Shown here: one piece after another, positions 61,792 to 64,000 of the stretch
Layout of the letters: each line of letters starts with the position of its first letter
Numbering within the stretch: the first letter of the stretch is position 1
Source of the DNA: an uncultured Myxococcales bacterium
GTDB lineage: Bacteria; Myxococcota_A; UBA9042
Assembly (NCBI GenBank): GCA_903924465.1
Contig: CAIYBN010000120.1
Location: 83,949 to 147,948 of the forward strand
Direction of reading: 5' to 3'
Length of the DNA: 64,000 nt
Program-made: the position numbers and the translations under genes
The notes under the pieces: model-generated
Databases searched by the model: none
Told to the model about the DNA's origin: nothing
What the model saw: the letters and a program-made list of their open reading frames with translations, nothing else

Positions 61792-63357
61792 ATGGATCGA
61801 CGGCAGACCCGGCATTGGCTACCCCCCGCGTGGGCGACATTGGTGGCCTGTGGCACGCTGCTTGCGGTCTGGTTCGCGAATCGACCGGCAGGGACACCTC
61901 TCGGCTTTCCGCTGGACGACGCCTGGATCCACATGGTTTACGGCCGTAGCCTCGCGACCGAAGGCCTGCTGGCGTACAACCCGGGCGAGCCGACCACGGG
62001 CGCCACGTCGCTCCTGTGGGCTGCGCTGTTGGGGGGCGTGCACCTGCTCTTTGGCGCCAGCACGCTGGACACGCGAATCGTCGCCGTCCTCATTCTCGGC
62101 GGTGCCTTGCACGTCGCAACTGCCGCGCTGAGCGCCGACTTCGCGCGGCGTCTGGCTGGGCGCCACGCCGGGCTGGCAGCCGGGACGCTCGTCGCCGCCA
62201 ATCCGGCTCTCGCGGCCGCCGCGCTCACGGGCATGGAAGTGTCGCTGACAACTGCGCTGCTGGTCGCCGGCGTGCGCGCGCTACACCAACGTGCGTGGCT
62301 GATGGCGGGGCTTTGGCTTGGCCTCGCGCCGCTGGCCCGACCCGAGGCTGCAGCGGCCGCGGTTGTTCTGGTCGTCTGCAGCACCGCGCTCGATCGGCCG
62401 GAAAGCCGCCGCGATTGGTTCCACCGGGCGATCCTGTTGGCCGGCCCAGCTGTCGCGATGGGCGCGTGCGTGATCGGCCGCAACTTGGCGGTGAGCCAGC
62501 ATCCGTTGCCGGCGACCTACTACGCCAAGGTCGCGCAGATCGCTTGGTCGGAAACGCCCTGGCGTCTGTGGCAAGCGCTTCACGTGGTCCTCGGCCAAAC
62601 GCCGCCGCTTTGGTATGGCGTTGGCCTGCTCTTTCTGCTCGGTCTGGCCGCGCGCAGTCAACTCCGCGCTGTGCTGCCGTTGCTCGCCGCGCTGGCCTAC
62701 CTGCTGGCCCATGTGCACGTGTCCAATCTCGGCGACCCGCGGGTGTTCTACGCGCTGCGCTACCTGCTTCCGGCAATCCCCTTGCTGACCCTCGCTCTGT
62801 GCCTCGGCGCAGTCGCGCTGGGTGAACGCTTGCCGCAACGCTTCCACGCTTGGCCGCTCGCTGTCCTGACGCTGATGACGCTGGCGCAAGCTGGGCTCAC
62901 GCTCGGCCCGGTCAGTTGGAAACTTGCCCATGACACGCGCAACCTCGATGAAGTGCAGTGCGCAGCCGGTCGCTGGATTCACGCCAATGTGCCGCCACAA
63001 CTGCGGGTTGCGACCGTGGACGCCGGCGCAGTGCGTTATCTGGGCGAGCACTGGACCCTCGATCTGCTGGGCCTCAACACGCCGATGATGCTGTGGCAAC
63101 CTGGACCCTACACGCACGCGCATCCCGTGGCGGCGGTGGTCTTGACGCCCGGCCTGGGCAAACCGCAAGCGTCGCCCGAGTTCGTGGCAGTGTGGTCACA
63201 TCGCGCCGTTGACTATCAAGTGACGCGCAATCCAGCCTTGGCTTTCCAGGCCATCGTCACCTGCCAAAAAGCCGTTGATTCCGCGCCGCGCGAGATGGTG
63301 TTGGACGGTCCGGGGATGCACACGCTGCTCTGGTGTCAACGGTTCGACACACCCTGA
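61792..63357 (+). CDS. GT-C-like polytopic membrane glycosyltransferase
   Basis: A 521-residue protein with about eleven membrane helices. The first loop has LDDAWIHMVYGRSLATEGLL and YNPGEPTTGATSLLWA, the pattern of GT-C mannosyl/arabinosyl-type transferases in which the loop Asp is catalytic. A periplasmic C-terminal domain follows (about 400-521). It should use a polyprenyl-phosphate sugar. Its stop codon TGA is inside family 1 copy E: the last codons (DTP) and the stop are repeat sequence, so the C-terminus may be altered. Confidence 0.82.
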   Translation: MDRRQTRHWLPPAWATLVACGTLLAVWFANRPAGTPLGFPLDDAWIHMVYGRSLATEGLLAYNPGEPTTGATSLLWAALLGGVHLLFGASTLDTRIVAVLILGGALHVATAALSADFARRLAGRHAGLAAGTLVAANPALAAAALTGMEVSLTTALLVAGVRALHQRAWLMAGLWLGLAPLARPEAAAAAVVLVVCSTALDRPESRRDWFHRAILLAGPAVAMGACVIGRNLAVSQHPLPATYYAKVAQIAWSETPWRLWQALHVVLGQTPPLWYGVGLLFLLGLAARSQLRAVLPLLAALAYLLAHVHVSNLGDPRVFYALRYLLPAIPLLTLALCLGAVALGERLPQRFHAWPLAVLTLMTLAQAGLTLGPVSWKLAHDTRNLDEVQCAAGRWIHANVPPQLRVATVDAGAVRYLGEHWTLDLLGLNTPMMLWQPGPYTHAHPVAAVVLTPGLGKPQASPEFVAVWSHRAVDYQVTRNPALAFQAIVTCQKAVDSAPREMVLDGPGMHTLLWCQRFDTP

Positions 63358-63485
63358 CCGAAATCCGAGATCCAACGTTCTCGATTCGCGGCGTGCCACA
63401 TCCGGAACACGCTCGCGGTCCCAGTCCCAAATGCAACAGGTCTGACCAAAGCAGTTTGGTGTCCGACATAGGTCAGCATGTTTAG
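63347..63485 (-). mobile_element. MITE-like repeat, family 1 copy E
   Basis: A well preserved copy in inverted orientation with ends ACACACCCTGACCGAAATC and, from the other side, CTAAACATGCTGACC. The ACCAAA-CTGC-TTTGGT and CGAGA/TCTCG hairpins are present. Both flanking genes end inside it: TGA at 63355-63357 and the minus-strand TAA at 63482-63484. Confidence 0.75.
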
Positions 63486-64000
63486 TGGGAACGGAGGGTC
63501 GTCGCCGCGTCCCATGCCGCCTTCGCAACGTCACCAATGACGCCCTCGGCGGCGGCGCTGGTGGTTGCCTCGGTCATCACGCACACCATCATCGGCCGCT
63601 TGGGGTGATACAGGATGCCACAGTCCCCCAGATGCAGACTGGGCGCCCCTGCAGGCACCATTTCCGGATGATCAGGATCAAACAAGTAGCGAATGCCGTA
63701 TTTGTGCGCGACTTCGGCATCCGGGGGCAACTTGGCGACGAGGCCTTTGCGCCACGTCGCCTGTGCCAGCCACGAAAGCAGCAACTCGGAACCGGGGCGG
63801 TTCAACCATGTGCCATCGTAGAGCGCTTGAAGCATCGCGCCAACGTCGCCAACGCGGCTGGGCGCATCTGCAGACTGATCTTCGATCTGATTCCGCAGAC
63901 TTCCAGCCGACCGCTGTTCCGACGGCGGCGTAACCTCGCAAAAAGACAATGACGGCGTATCGTTCCGGTGACTTCAAAACCACCGCGTCCACCGCGGACG
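63482..64000 (-). CDS. Beta-lactamase-like serine hydrolase, C-terminal part, apparent frameshift
   Basis: The visible part matches the end of class A-type (Beta-lactamase2) proteins: LQALYDGTWLNRPGSELLL, then VAHKYGIRY with the KTG-equivalent motif, LGDCGILYHPKRPMMVCVMT and a final helix. The frame from 63973 is blocked upstream by TGA (63974-63976). A neighbouring frame reads AVDAVVLKS, which would continue sensibly into RNDTPSLSF if one frame shift occurred near 63970, as expected for the helix before the Ser/Asp/Asn-loop region. The gene may be a pseudogene or the sequence may contain an error. Its stop lies in family 1 copy E. The start and the S-x-x-K motif are off the window. Confidence 0.65.

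Noticed and set aside
1..64000. tRNA, rRNA, CRISPR arrays, prophage or transposase genes
   Set aside because: I looked in all intergenic gaps and saw no cloverleaf, spacer-repeat pattern or transposase motif; absence by eye is not proof.

Overview
The window is high-GC DNA with dense coding on both strands, short intergenic gaps and many stop/start overlaps. The gene content resembles a Myxococcota-type (former deltaproteobacterial) chromosome. It has lipoproteins with Asp/Ala- or Asp/Asn-rich spacers, TPR envelope proteins, a membrane-anchored Ser/Thr kinase beside an FHA-sigma54 activator, and a full MoxR/DUF58/VWA locus. This taxonomic call is inference from gene content. I recognised no rRNA, tRNA, CRISPR array or prophage.

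Layout. 0-2.5 kb: three small lipoprotein genes (one partial, one thioredoxin-like, one cytochrome c) and a membrane protein. 2.5-4.2 kb: a coiled-coil protein and an MntA/HepT toxin-antitoxin pair whose hepT is split by a 137-bp repeat; the segment is bracketed by two identical 34-bp terminators. 4.2-7.0 kb: ribosomal operon rplY-pth-rpsF-rpsR-rplI with a clear promoter. 7.0-12.6 kb: methyltransferase, GT-C-like membrane protein and a triple-DsbA protein, separated by repeat elements. 12.6-16.1 kb: upp-hpt-MBL hydrolase, then maf-yggS. 16.2-24 kb: envelope proteins of unknown role and hemW. 24-31 kb: M1 aminopeptidase with a serine hydrolase, and a VWA/DUF4159 pair. 31-36.9 kb: lipoprotein, lipase, kinase, sigma54 activator and a sigma-region-4-like miniprotein. 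37-49.4 kb: small basic protein, lytic transglycosylase, and the five-gene coiled-coil/moxR/DUF58/VWA/VWA operon. 49.4-53 kb: cobalamin adenosyltransferase, an AmmeMemoRadiSam pair and a winged-helix miniprotein. 53-57.2 kb: GMC dehydrogenase, Tat subunit and enolase-superfamily operon, with a divergent cytochrome c. 57.2-63.4 kb: a double-AAA+ ATPase of injection-system type, an unknown Gly/Ala-rich protein, a TPR protein and a GT-C-like membrane protein. The right edge holds a partial beta-lactamase-like gene.

The most notable non-genic content is two families of short non-autonomous repeats. Family 1 has five copies of about 135-142 bp with imperfect terminal inverted repeats and a conserved long hairpin. 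One copy sits inside hepT, and removing exactly 137 bp restores a HepT-like reading frame. Several copies begin with CTAA(A/C)CATG, which supplies stop codons to neighbouring genes; a 57-bp palindromic element at 16.2 kb shares that end. Family 2 has three copies of about 137-182 bp with a GCCTGG-N9-TTCTGG inverted terminal motif. Neither family encodes a recognisable transposase here, so both look like MITEs mobilised from elsewhere.
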